Part shown: positions 53,154 through 60,862 of the stretch, in pieces
Position numbering within the stretch: the first letter of the stretch is position 1
Layout of the letters: each line of letters begins with the position of its first letter
Source: Brevibacillus brevis
GTDB taxonomy: Bacteria > Bacillota > Bacilli > Brevibacillales > Brevibacillaceae
Direction of reading: 5' to 3'
Assembly (NCBI RefSeq): GCF_031583145.1
Contig: NZ_CP134050.1
Location: 3,976,001-4,040,000 of the forward strand
Length of the DNA stretch: 64,000 nucleotides
The notes under the pieces: generated by a model
What the model saw: only the letters and a program-made list of their open reading frames with translations
The model's database searches: none
What the model was told of the DNA's origin: nothing
Made by a program: the position numbers and the translations under genes

Positions 53154-53537
53154 GTGAAGATTCCCAAACGCTTATGCGACCGTCTGGCGAGAATTTTGGG
53201 CGGGACAGGCATGTCAAATGACACGTGCTCCATCATGGTCAAAAGACAGCTCAATGCAACCATTCTCGGCAAAAAGTATGATACCGAGCATGAGATCACC
53301 ATTCAATCGCTGGATAGCCGGGGCAACACCCTGAATACCGCAGAAATCACACTGCTGCAACGAGAAGTGGAGCGGTTCATCACCGCCGCTCGAAAGCAAG
53401 GGTTGCGAGTCACCGCGCTCCACAACCACTGGCTCTTCGACAGGCCGCGACTCATGTATTTGCACATTGAAACCGTGGAACCGCCCATTCAGTTTGCAAA
53501 GAAGCTGCGCCGGGCTTTGCGCGTATTGAAGAAATAA
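53154..53537 (+). CDS. DUF1259 (LpqO/LppY-like) protein
   Basis: A 127-aa protein. The ITIQSLDSRG strand, the helix LLQREVERFITAARKQGL and the motif RVTALHNHWLFDRPRLMYLH, with its HNH-like LHNHW and conserved P-R-L, match DUF1259. The GTG start at 53154 is set by AAAGGAGG 8 nt upstream. Function of the family is unknown. Unlike actinobacterial LppY/LpqO there is no lipoprotein signal, so this copy is cytosolic. Confidence 0.8.
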   Translation: MKIPKRLCDRLARILGGTGMSNDTCSIMVKRQLNATILGKKYDTEHEITIQSLDSRGNTLNTAEITLLQREVERFITAARKQGLRVTALHNHWLFDRPRLMYLHIETVEPPIQFAKKLRRALRVLKK

Positions 53538-53634
53538 CATCCCGCCCCCTTGCGAAGGGCTCCTATTGGACGCCACTTTTCGTACGGTACGTTTTCATTT
53601 CAAAGGGGTTTGATCCCCTGTATGAAAAATTGAC

Positions 53635-53666
53635 GCCTGCACAGACCATCCCGGCTTGCTGCAGGC
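53635..53666 (+). terminator. Terminator of the DUF1259 gene
   Basis: GCCTGCA (53635-53641) pairs with TGCAGGC (53660-53666), followed by TTTTTCGC on the plus strand. Confidence 0.75.
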
Positions 53667-53738
53667 TTTTTCGCGTGGGAGATCGGCGCTATTGAATGAT
53701 CGAGAGGCTTCTGCTACATTACGAGTGAGGTGATTTCA

Positions 53739-54140
53739 TTGGGCCTGGCAGCAGCCTTTCAATTCGTTAAAAGCAATGCCAAGAAGCTGAAATTTCAAGC
53801 ATACGTCCTCTATTTTGCCTACCGGGACCCGCGAGTTTCCTGGTATGCGAAACTGTTCGCCATCTGCGTGGTTGCCTATGCCTTCAGCCCGATCGATCTC
53901 ATCCCGGACTTTATTCCTGTTTTGGGCTATGTGGATGACCTCATTCTCGTTCCGCTCGGCATTTGGCTGGCGTTGAAGCTCATTCCGGAAGAAGTGGTCC
54001 TGGATTGCCGCGAGCGGGCGCAAGCCTTGTTCGACCAGGGAAAACCAAAGAACTGGGTCGCGGGTGCTCTTTTTATTGCCGTTTGGATTTTGCTCGGAGC
54101 GTGGGTGAGCTGGGCGCTGTACAAGTGGCTTTCAATGTGA
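53739..54140 (+). CDS. DUF1232 (YkvA-like) membrane protein
   Basis: A 133-aa protein with the DUF1232 signature: FAYRDPRVSWYAKLFAICVV, then YAFSPIDLIPDFIPVLGYVDD, then a C-terminal TM segment (about 110-130). The TTG at 53739 is preferred because GAGGTGA lies 6 nt upstream; the GTG at 53730 lacks a site. The family is widespread and of unknown function. Confidence 0.85.
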   Translation: MGLAAAFQFVKSNAKKLKFQAYVLYFAYRDPRVSWYAKLFAICVVAYAFSPIDLIPDFIPVLGYVDDLILVPLGIWLALKLIPEEVVLDCRERAQALFDQGKPKNWVAGALFIAVWILLGAWVSWALYKWLSM

Positions 54141-54205
54141 CAAAAGGGTAAAGCTGAAGCAGATGTGATCCACCCATTCCTAGGCAGGTAGGCAGGTGAA
54201 GGACG

Positions 54206-54508
54206 TTGACAAAAGTACCTCTTTTTCTAATCTACTTTCTCAACTTTCTGACGGGGATCCTGGCATCCTTTTTGCTCATCGTCGTTGCAGTGAACTTTTT
54301 CGGGGTAGGTATTTTCGGCCCGCCTCGGCACACTCCCCCGCTCGAAAACCGCACGTTTGCGGTACTGCTCGCCGTAGCGTATATCTGCTTGCCGATCTGG
54401 GGAACGAAGTGGCTCGTCTCGGATTCGCCCTACCGGTTTGAGTACCGCTTTGTATCGTTGGTTTGCTTCGTCGCGGGAGTGGTGTGCAGTTTTCTTGTTT
54501 GGCAGTGA
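54206..54508 (+). CDS. Small three-TM membrane protein
   Basis: A 100-aa protein with hydrophobic segments at about 5-30, 48-68 and 80-99. It starts with TTG, preceded by AGGTGAAGG. No motif recognised. It follows the DUF1232 gene by 65 bp in the same direction and may share its transcript. Confidence 0.65.
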   Translation: MTKVPLFLIYFLNFLTGILASFLLIVVAVNFFGVGIFGPPRHTPPLENRTFAVLLAVAYICLPIWGTKWLVSDSPYRFEYRFVSLVCFVAGVVCSFLVWQ

Positions 54509-54890
54509 TACCCGCTAAGCGGTAAGGAACATGCCATCATACCGCTTTCATGCTCCCCGTGAACCCCTCGAGGCTTCATACTTTTTCATCGGATTCTCCT
54601 CTCAGATTGCAGGCGTTTTCGGATCCCCCAGCCATTTTTGACTCTATTTGTAACGTTGCCTCTATCCCTTTCCCTGAATCAACCGTCGTCTCGCTTATTT
54701 TTCCTTTCCTTCAATCAGGACTCTGGCGAATGCGCGAGAAAGATTCATAGACTGTTCTTTAACCTTTTCACTGGGAAACCCTGTGATCTGCTATCAAATT
54801 TTTGAGGGCGGCTTTATGGGATAGCAGCCCAAGGCTTTCGGCTCATGAAACGACGCAGCTCTCCATGAGCTTAGCACCATTTTCCAGCGG
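54509..54890. other. Intergenic region with no visible gene
   Basis: About 380 bp with no coding texture on either strand. Short open frames on the plus strand (for example 54550-54750) are Ser/Pro/Phe-rich and lack ribosome binding sites. The right end runs into the Pho box. Confidence 0.4.
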
Positions 54891-54929
54891 TTTACAAAGC
54901 CTTAGCACTTCGTTAAAAATGCCTTTATA
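54891..54929 (+). promoter_or_regulatory. Pho box (PhoP-binding direct repeats) upstream of phoD
   Basis: TTTACA (54891), TTAGCA (54902), TTAAAA (54913) and TTTATA (54924) are spaced at exactly 11 bp, matching the Bacillus PhoP box of TTAACA-like hexamers with 5-bp spacers. A weaker T-rich element (TTTTCC) sits one period earlier at 54880. The phoD start lies 61 bp downstream, so PhoP-dependent induction under phosphate limitation is expected. Confidence 0.82.
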
Positions 54930-54989
54930 TTCCTCTCTTACTGTCAAGATGTAATGAAAAGCGGGACAAACGGAGAGGAGAGAGGAAAC

Positions 54990-56633
54990 GTGAACAAAGA
55001 CGAGTTGTTCAAAGGATGGGAAACTTTTTTTGGTTCCGAGCGATTGTATTCGAAAGAAATGGACCGCCGCAGCTTTTTGCTGGCATCCAGCAAGGTGGCG
55101 GCACTCTCCCTTGGCTTGACCCTCGCCGGCAGTTTGCAGGGAGAACGAATCGTGGCGGCAGAACCCAAATTCAAGGCATATCCGTTTACCCTAGGCGTTG
55201 CCTCAGGTGATCCTTTGCCTGACGGAGTTGTCCTGTGGACGCGCTTGGCGCCCGACCCCCTGAATGGAGGAGGCATGCCGCAGCACGATGTCCCTGTCAG
55301 ATGGGAGATTGCCACCGATGAAACATTCCGCAACGTGGTACGTCGTGGTGTGGAATTTGCCAGGGCCGAGCTCGCTCATTCCGTACATGTAGAGGTAGAA
55401 GGACTAGAGCCCGATCGCATCTATTACTATCAATTCAAAGCGGGGTCGGAAATCAGCCCGGTAGGCCGGACCAAAACCTTGCCTGCCTTCAACGCGGATG
55501 TTGCCAAGCTATCCTTCGCATTCGCCTCCTGCCAGCACTATGAAGAAGGCTATTTCAGCGCGTACCGCCACCTGTCCAAGGAGGAATTGGATGTGGTCTT
55601 CCATCTGGGAGATTACATCTATGAATACGGGGCGAGTGACAACAAAGTCAGACGCCACAACGGTCCCGAAATCATGACGCTGGCGGACTACCGAAACCGT
55701 TACGCCCTGTACAAGAGCGATTCGGACCTGCAAGCGGCACATGCAGCCTTTCCGTGGGTGGTCGTAGGCGACGATCACGAAGTCGAGAACAATTATGCCG
55801 GACTCATCCCGGAAAAAGACCAGCCGCTTGAGCCCTTCGTCGCTCGACGTGCGGCCGCATACAAAGCGTATTACGAGCATATGCCGCTGCGCCGCTCTTC
55901 CCTCCCGCAAGGACCGAACATTCAGCTGTACCGGCGTATTTCCTACGGCACGTTGGCACAGTTCCACGTTTTGGACACCCGCCAGTACCGAGACGACCAG
56001 GCCAACGGAGATGGAACGAAGCCCCCTACCCCAGAGTCTACGGATCCCAAGCGGACGATCCTCGGTACCAAGCAAGAGAAATGGCTGCTGGATGGGCTCG
56101 AACAGTCGAAAGCCCGCTGGAATGTGCTTGCCCAGCAAGTATTTTTCAGCAAGCGGGATTTCAAGGCCGGAGCGGAAGAGGGGTATAGCATGGACGCCTG
56201 GGATGGATACGCAGCCAATCGCGATCGCATCCTCGATTTCGTCACGAAGACGGACATTGCCAACCTTGTCGTGCTGACTGGCGATGTCCACTCGCACTGG
56301 GCCAATGAAATCCTGAGCGATTTCAACAATCCTGATTCCGCGAGGCTTGGCGTCGAATTCGTCGGCACCTCGATTACGAGCGGAGGAGACGGCGTGGATA
56401 GGAACAGCTCCGATCACACGGTACTTGCGGAAAATCCGCATATCAAGTTCGTCAACCGCCAGCGCGGCTATGTCCGCTGTACGGTAACTCCAGACCAATG
56501 GCAAGCGGATTATCGGGTCTTGCCTTACGTCTCCCGACCGGATGCCGAGATTTTCACTCGCATCTCATTCCAAGTAAAACATGGAAATCCCGAACTGCTT
56601 ACCATCTCCGATTCACTGGTCACCACATCCTAG
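54990..56633 (+). CDS. phoD: PhoD-family alkaline phosphatase/phosphodiesterase
   Basis: A 547-aa secreted metallophosphatase. A twin-arginine signal is seen (D25-R-R-S-F-L, then a hydrophobic stretch to about residue 48), placed unusually far from the N-terminus. Metal-ligand motifs: FASCQHYEEG, VVFHLGDYIYE, VVVGDDHEVENNY and VVLTGDVHSHW. PhoD enzymes use Fe/Ca and release phosphate from phosphomonoesters and diesters such as teichoic acid. GTG at 54990 is preferred (GGAGAGGAGAGAGG just before) over the ATG at 54954. The Pho box upstream supports phosphate control. Confidence 0.95.
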   Translation: MNKDELFKGWETFFGSERLYSKEMDRRSFLLASSKVAALSLGLTLAGSLQGERIVAAEPKFKAYPFTLGVASGDPLPDGVVLWTRLAPDPLNGGGMPQHDVPVRWEIATDETFRNVVRRGVEFARAELAHSVHVEVEGLEPDRIYYYQFKAGSEISPVGRTKTLPAFNADVAKLSFAFASCQHYEEGYFSAYRHLSKEELDVVFHLGDYIYEYGASDNKVRRHNGPEIMTLADYRNRYALYKSDSDLQAAHAAFPWVVVGDDHEVENNYAGLIPEKDQPLEPFVARRAAAYKAYYEHMPLRRSSLPQGPNIQLYRRISYGTLAQFHVLDTRQYRDDQANGDGTKPPTPESTDPKRTILGTKQEKWLLDGLEQSKARWNVLAQQVFFSKRDFKAGAEEGYSMDAWDGYAANRDRILDFVTKTDIANLVVLTGDVHSHWANEILSDFNNPDSARLGVEFVGTSITSGGDGVDRNSSDHTVLAENPHIKFVNRQRGYVRCTVTPDQWQADYRVLPYVSRPDAEIFTRISFQVKHGNPELLTISDSLVTTS

Positions 56634-56677
56634 TCACAATATTCACCGTGTGCAAGGGCCAGTCATAGGCGGCAAGC

Positions 56678-56704
56678 GCCTCCCATCCACTCGTGGCGGG
56701 AGGC
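56678..56704. terminator. Terminator between phoD and the sporulation lipoprotein gene
   Basis: GCCTCCC (56678-56684) pairs with GGGAGGC (56698-56704), followed by TTCCTTTTC. It serves the plus-strand phoD gene and may also act on the convergent gene. Confidence 0.65.
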
Positions 56705-56712
56705 TTCCTTTT

Positions 56713-57162
56713 CTACCCCTTCATGTCATCTTCAATTTTTTTCAGGGCTTTCTTATGCTTGCACGCTTCCTCTTGCTTGTTTGTCCAAGGAGTATCGCTC
56801 AGCTTTTGCAGCTCCATGATCAATTTTTTATCCGAGGTTACGTGAATCTTGGCATCTGGAAAGCTGCTTTTTAATTTCTGCGCGACCTCTTTTTCAATGG
56901 ATGCCAGGCGAAAGCGGTTAAAATTGCTCACTTGGATCGCGACATCCAGCTCGTCGTCGATCCGAACGGCGACCGCTTTGTCAATGCCATTTACCTGTTC
57001 GGTTACGGCTTTCGCTTTTTGTTCCGAGTCAAAGTAACGAATCGGTGTTGGTTTGCACATCGGGTCTTCCGTAGCGGATTGGGTCTTCGTCTGTTGATCT
57101 GATTTCGGATTGCAGCCAGTGACGAGTAGACACATGGACAAGACTAGCAGTATGGCACGCAA
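56713..57162 (-). CDS. YhcN/YlaJ-family sporulation lipoprotein
   Basis: A 149-aa lipoprotein: lipobox LVTGC with lipidated C17, then a domain of the YhcN/YlaJ type (AVTEQVNGIDKAVAVRIDDE, DVAIQVSNFNRFRL, IEKEVAQKLKSSFPDAKIHV). Members are made in the forespore and located in the spore membrane or cortex. It starts with TTG at 57162, with AGGAGG 10 nt upstream. A CATGCTA (minus strand, 57186-57192) matches the sigma-G -10 consensus, but no -35 stands at the right distance. Confidence 0.88.
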   Translation of the reverse strand: MRAILLVLSMCLLVTGCNPKSDQQTKTQSATEDPMCKPTPIRYFDSEQKAKAVTEQVNGIDKAVAVRIDDELDVAIQVSNFNRFRLASIEKEVAQKLKSSFPDAKIHVTSDKKLIMELQKLSDTPWTNKQEEACKHKKALKKIEDDMKG

Positions 57163-57349
57163 AATGGAAAAACCTCCTATCTGGGTAGCATGCCCTTAGC
57201 GTTTCCGAATTCGCTGTTTCTATGTTCGCCATTTCACCGTTGTCCCCGACCCCCCGCCACTGAAATATTTCGTCACTCTCCACACGAGCATAAGCAGGAT
57301 CACAGCTGTCCTCATACCATAAACAATCATGGTTGAAGGGGGATGTGTT

Positions 57350-57535
57350 ATGGATCCTATTGATCACCACAGGGAGAGAATGCACCATCACTTGAGACGC
57401 GCCGAACACTTTCGTTCGCTGGCCATTCGGAATCGCCATGACCGGCTGCGTCATCACACGTTCGCTGAGAGAGAGCATTTTCACCGGATGCGCGCCCATC
57501 ACCATCGCATGATGATGCACTCGTTGCGCAGGTAA
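57350..57535 (+). CDS. Small His/Arg-rich basic protein
   Basis: A 61-aa protein with about a quarter histidine and another quarter arginine (HHRERMHHHLRRAEHF, then HFHRMRAHHHRMMMHSLRR), likely to bind metal or nucleic acid or to be packed into the spore. AAGGGGG stands 7 nt before the ATG, and CATACCATA at 57313-57321 resembles the -10 of mother-cell sigma factors. A terminator follows directly. The gene is thus well equipped despite its size. Family not recognised. Confidence 0.65.
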   Translation: MDPIDHHRERMHHHLRRAEHFRSLAIRNRHDRLRHHTFAEREHFHRMRAHHHRMMMHSLRR

Positions 57536-57544
57536 TGGCTAGGG

Positions 57545-57563
57545 ACCCCCTGTCTATGGGGGT
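57545..57563 (+). terminator. Terminator of the small His-rich gene
   Basis: ACCCCC (57545-57550) pairs with GGGGGT (57558-57563), followed by TCTTTTG. Confidence 0.7.
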
Positions 57564-57654
57564 TCTTTTGCGTGGTCCTCGCCTATGAAAAATGAACGGA
57601 AGGGTTCGTTCCACGGTAGAGGTTCCATTGCGGACGAGCCTATACATATATTTA

Positions 57655-57690
57655 GCACACGAATCATTTGTATACAAATGATTCGTGTGC
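57655..57690. promoter_or_regulatory. Perfect 36-bp palindrome, probable MarR operator
   Basis: Positions 57655-57672 (GCACACGAATCATTTGTA) are the exact reverse complement of 57673-57690. The centre, ATTTGTATACAAAT, is the kind of A/T-rich palindrome bound by MarR-family dimers. It lies about 55 bp upstream of the marR start. A perfect match over 36 bp without a loop fits a protein-binding site rather than a terminator; it could hold two overlapping dimers. Confidence 0.8.
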
Positions 57691-57743
57691 ATGGTATCCT
57701 GTTCGTAACAAGATTGACGCTCAAAAGGAGCAAGGAGGCAGCT

Positions 57744-58160
57744 ATGGATCGCATTGAAGATTGCTATGGTTTTCTGCTGGGAAAAGCGTATCAAAAGGTT
57801 TGGCAATTGGAGAAGGCCGCCCTTTCCCCGTACGGAGTCACTCCCGTGCAATTTATCCTCTTGCATGCTCTCTGGGAAAAGGACGGGCAGAAGGGAGTGG
57901 AATTGGGAGGAAGGCTGCGCCTGGATGGAGCCACCGTGACGGGTGTGCTCGATCGCCTGGAAAAAATGGGCCTCATCGAGAGGCGTTCCGATCCCAACGA
58001 CCGCCGTACCAATCTGATTTTCCTCACCCCGCGCGGCAAGGAGCTGGAGAAACCGCTCAATCAGGTGAGCGATGCCGTGAATCAGGAAGCCCTCTCCATT
58101 TTCAGCGAGGAAGAGGCGAAGCTGTTGAAAACCATGCTGACCCGACTGGGCTTAAGCTAA
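57744..58160 (+). CDS. MarR-family transcriptional regulator
   Basis: A 138-aa winged-helix regulator. Recognition part: VELGGRLRLDGATVTGVLDR, then LEKMGLIERRSDPNDRRTNLIFLTPRGKEL, with the wing motif D-P-N-D-R-R-T. ATG at 57744 has AAGGAGG 6 nt upstream. The MFS gene follows 13 bp later in the same direction, so regulator and transporter are one operon, probably repressed via the 36-bp palindrome. Confidence 0.94.
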   Translation: MDRIEDCYGFLLGKAYQKVWQLEKAALSPYGVTPVQFILLHALWEKDGQKGVELGGRLRLDGATVTGVLDRLEKMGLIERRSDPNDRRTNLIFLTPRGKELEKPLNQVSDAVNQEALSIFSEEEAKLLKTMLTRLGLS

Positions 58161-58173
58161 GGAAGGGTGACGG

Positions 58174-59466
58174 TTGAGACAGATGAATAGAAAATGGCAT
58201 TATGCTTGGATCATTTTGCTCGTCACATTCGCAGCTTTATTGGCCGTACAGGGCACAAGGCTCTCCTTCGGCGCCTTCATCGAGCCGTGGGAAAACGAAT
58301 TTTCTCTGGATCGCGGTACCATTTCCCTCGTCTCCACCCTCAGCTTTCTCATCTACGGGATCTCCCAGCCGATTGCCGGCAGGCTGATCGACCGCTTCGG
58401 GGCGCGCACCATTCTTCTCGCGAGTACGCTGCTGGTCGGCCTGAGCATGTTACTTACGCAATGGATCACGTCTCCATGGCAATTGTTCCTGCTCTACGGA
58501 GTGGTGGCGTCGATCGGCGTGGGTGGAGCATCCAACGTCGCAGCCACTGTCGTCGTCACGAATTGGTTCAACGAAAGGCGCGGTCTCGCGTTCGGGGTAC
58601 TGGAAGCCGGCTTCAGCGTCGGGCAAATGCTGATCGTTCCCGCTTCGCTTTACTTTATTCAATGGTTCGACTGGCGCATGGCTGTCGGAGTGCTCGGTCT
58701 CTTTTTGCTGATCGTCATTTTACCTGTCCTGCTGATCTTTTTGCGGAATCACCCTTCCGAAAAGGGCCTGCAGCCCATCGGAGGCTCACAGGTGCAGGAC
58801 AGCGCGGATCCTCCGTCCACTTCCGCTGGTCATTTGCCGGTCCGGGACATCTTCCGCTCCAGGACTTTCTGGTATTTGATTCTGCCCTTCTTTATTTGCG
58901 GATTCACCACCACCGGATTGATGGACACTCACCTGATTCCATTCGCCCAGCTTTGCGGGTTTTCTACAGCCATGACGGGCTCTGCCGTAAGCCTGCTGGC
59001 TGCTTTCAACACGCTGGGTACGTTAGTGTCCGGCTTCATTGCGGACCGCTGGAGCAGCCGGAAGTTTTTGGCGATGCTCTACGCTTTACGAGCCGTTTCC
59101 ATCGGATTTTTGCTCGTGTTTGTGAGCGATCCCGAGCTTCTCCTCATCTTTGTTGCACATCCATGGCTCTTACTCGTGTTTGCGATCTCGTTCGGGCTCG
59201 TGGATTTCGCGACGGTAGCGCCTACCCAGCTCTTGGCCACACAGCATTTCCAGCGCTATTCCATGGGCCTGGTCATGGGTTGGCTGTTCCTGAGCCATCA
59301 GGCCGGTTCCGCGCTGGGGGCCTACTTGCCGGGGATGCTCTATGAACGAACAGGTGATTACACGCTCGCCTTCTACCTCTCCGTTCTTTTGCTGGCGGTA
59401 GCCGCCGTCCTGAATCTCATGATGCCGGAGACGACGGCTGCGGGTAAGAGTCGTGAAGCAGCCTGA
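58174..59466 (+). CDS. MFS transporter (OxlT/monocarboxylate-like type)
   Basis: A 430-aa 12-TM transporter. The N-terminal [19 protein letters not shown] and [14 protein letters not shown] are typical of the MFS_1 branch that includes OxlT-like and monocarboxylate carriers; the loop [12 protein letters not shown] is motif A. A polar central loop lies at about 195-215 ([15 protein letters not shown]). It starts with TTG at 58174, with AAGGA 10 nt upstream; an in-frame ATG follows three codons later. The substrate is unknown, likely the MarR ligand or its product. Confidence 0.9.
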   Translation: MRQMNRKWHYAWIILLVTFAALLAVQGTRLSFGAFIEPWENEFSLDRGTISLVSTLSFLIYGISQPIAGRLIDRFGARTILLASTLLVGLSMLLTQWITSPWQLFLLYGVVASIGVGGASNVAATVVVTNWFNERRGLAFGVLEAGFSVGQMLIVPASLYFIQWFDWRMAVGVLGLFLLIVILPVLLIFLRNHPSEKGLQPIGGSQVQDSADPPSTSAGHLPVRDIFRSRTFWYLILPFFICGFTTTGLMDTHLIPFAQLCGFSTAMTGSAVSLLAAFNTLGTLVSGFIADRWSSRKFLAMLYALRAVSIGFLLVFVSDPELLLIFVAHPWLLLVFAISFGLVDFATVAPTQLLATQHFQRYSMGLVMGWLFLSHQAGSALGAYLPGMLYERTGDYTLAFYLSVLLLAVAAVLNLMMPETTAAGKSREAA

Positions 59467-59497
59467 CTTGATCCCCTACAAACCGATGCAACCGAGA

Positions 59498-59526
59498 AGC
59501 CCGTCCTGCCGCTGCGGAGACGGGCT
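59498..59526 (+). terminator. Hairpin after the MFS gene
   Basis: AGCCCGTC (59498-59505) pairs perfectly with GACGGGCT (59519-59526). The following bases (CTTGGCC) are not T-rich, so it is a weak terminator at best. Confidence 0.4.
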
Positions 59527-59641
59527 CTTGGCCTGCATGTACGCCTTCCTGAAGACCCTCTTCCTTTGCAAATACCCCGAGGCTCCCTTTCTCTTCCACC
59601 TCCCATTCTGTTACAATGGCAAAGAGAAAGGAGCGTGACCG

Positions 59642-59998
59642 ATGCGAACCGTCCATTTCCATGATTCCGAATTCGTTCTTGTGCTAGGTGGCTTGCTCGG
59701 ATTTTTCGCTCTCAAGCGAAAAGTCGCCATTCCTTATCACACGATCAAACGAGTCCGCGTGGATGACTTTGACGCCCCCAAGTGGATGCTCCGGATGCCC
59801 GGCACGTCGCTTGCGCCGCTCAACATTTATGAAGGCAGCTTCAAGTATGCCAACGAGTGGTACTTCCTCTCCTACGAGAAACGGGAAAATCTCGTCATCC
59901 TCGAATTGGAGGGGCATGCAAACTATCACTATGTCATCTTTCAAATCGACAATCCGACACAGGTCGCCGCAGAAATCCGCAGGCGGTTGAACAACTAA
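59642..59998 (+). CDS. Small conserved-looking protein, PH-like
   Basis: A 118-aa protein of alternating beta-strands with a C-terminal helix (NPTQVAAEIRRRLNN), a profile reminiscent of bacterial PH-like domains. One moderately hydrophobic strand near residues 11-25 could be a membrane contact. GAAAGGAG precedes the ATG. Function unknown. Confidence 0.7.
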   Translation: MRTVHFHDSEFVLVLGGLLGFFALKRKVAIPYHTIKRVRVDDFDAPKWMLRMPGTSLAPLNIYEGSFKYANEWYFLSYEKRENLVILELEGHANYHYVIFQIDNPTQVAAEIRRRLNN

Positions 59999-60002
59999 AG
60001 AC

Positions 60003-60265
60003 GGGGCCGGGAAACTGAAGTGCGTTCCTTCTGCGCCTCTTCGATTTGACGGCGTCTTTGGAGACCGCGAACAGGACCACCCGGCCGCTTGCCTTCCGTA
60101 CATATTTTTCCACGAGATGGTATTGCTCTGGGCGATCGTTTCTGAAGTTGCTCAACTGCTATTCGACTCGCTTTTGCGCCTTTTCCTTAATGGCCTAGCT
60201 CTACTTGCTTTGGGTCTTTTGCTTTCAGCACCAGCAGCTCGTCCGCCTTCACGTTTGGAAGATGC
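60003..60265 (-). pseudogene. Decayed DUF4358-like gene
   Basis: On the minus strand one frame reads LPNVKADELLVLKAKDPKQV before a stop near 60190, and another continues with PEQYHLVEKYVRKASGRVVL and FAVSKDAVK. Together they follow the pattern of DUF4358 proteins (a strand with ADE and K-A-K, then a helix with R-E-K repeats, then EQY-LV and a strand with V-S-x-D). Stops and a frameshift separate the pieces, and no N-terminal lipoprotein or anchor part remains. It fills the gap between the genes at 59642 and 60328. Confidence 0.55.
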
Positions 60266-60327
60266 GGTATACAGGATGAATGGAAGTGGTTTGGAAAATT
60301 GCGATAGATAAGATGGGGAGATTCGAA

Positions 60328-60729
60328 ATGCGGAGTAAAGCAGGTCTTTTGCTTGGCAGTCTTTTGGTTTTGGTGGTTGGTGTCTTTATTGTCGTTCTTA
60401 CCTCCCCTCCCGCCTTTCTGTATCCCGCCCTTCCCTTTGCATCTGGATCCAAACAGGCAATATGGAAGATGCTGCGAGAGTCGGATGAGGGGATCGTCAA
60501 ATTGACGACCGAGAACGATGCCGTCTGGTATGGAGCCAAATCTCCGCAGGATCAGGCGGCGGAGAGGATGAAGGCGGAGATGCAGGCAGCTGGCTGGACG
60601 TTTGTTTCTCAGGAAGGGGCCGGGTACTTCTTTGTGCGTGGGGATGAAAAGATGGTGGTTACTTCGCGGATGTGGTCTGGAGAATTTGTGTTATTGAAAA
60701 GAATGGATGGGGAGGGCAAGAAAGAGTGA
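60328..60729 (+). CDS. Membrane-anchored hypothetical protein
   Basis: A 133-aa protein: one N-terminal TM segment (about 6-27, LLLGSLLVLVVGVFIVVLT), then an extracytoplasmic alpha/beta domain of about 100 residues (AERMKAEMQAAGWTFVSQEG, GYFFVRGDEKMVVTSRMW). The start is the ATG at 60328 with GGGGAG 7 nt upstream. Function unknown. Divergence from typical families prevents a name. Confidence 0.7.
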   Translation: MRSKAGLLLGSLLVLVVGVFIVVLTSPPAFLYPALPFASGSKQAIWKMLRESDEGIVKLTTENDAVWYGAKSPQDQAAERMKAEMQAAGWTFVSQEGAGYFFVRGDEKMVVTSRMWSGEFVLLKRMDGEGKKE

Positions 60730-60862
60730 TCGTCTCCGTTTACCGGAGTGTCACATAACCCTAAACACCACTCCCCGAAGTACAGACTGAACAAATCAGG
60801 CGAGGCTCCTCATTTTCTCCCGTGCGTTCAGGGGAACCAGCCGTTACCCGTTCGGAGCAAGA

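Noticed and set aside
60117..60311. 64-codon hydrophobic plus-strand frame
   Set aside because: It runs opposite the DUF4358-like remnant, and the Leu-rich sequence is what an antisense frame of a Lys/Glu/Gln-rich gene gives.
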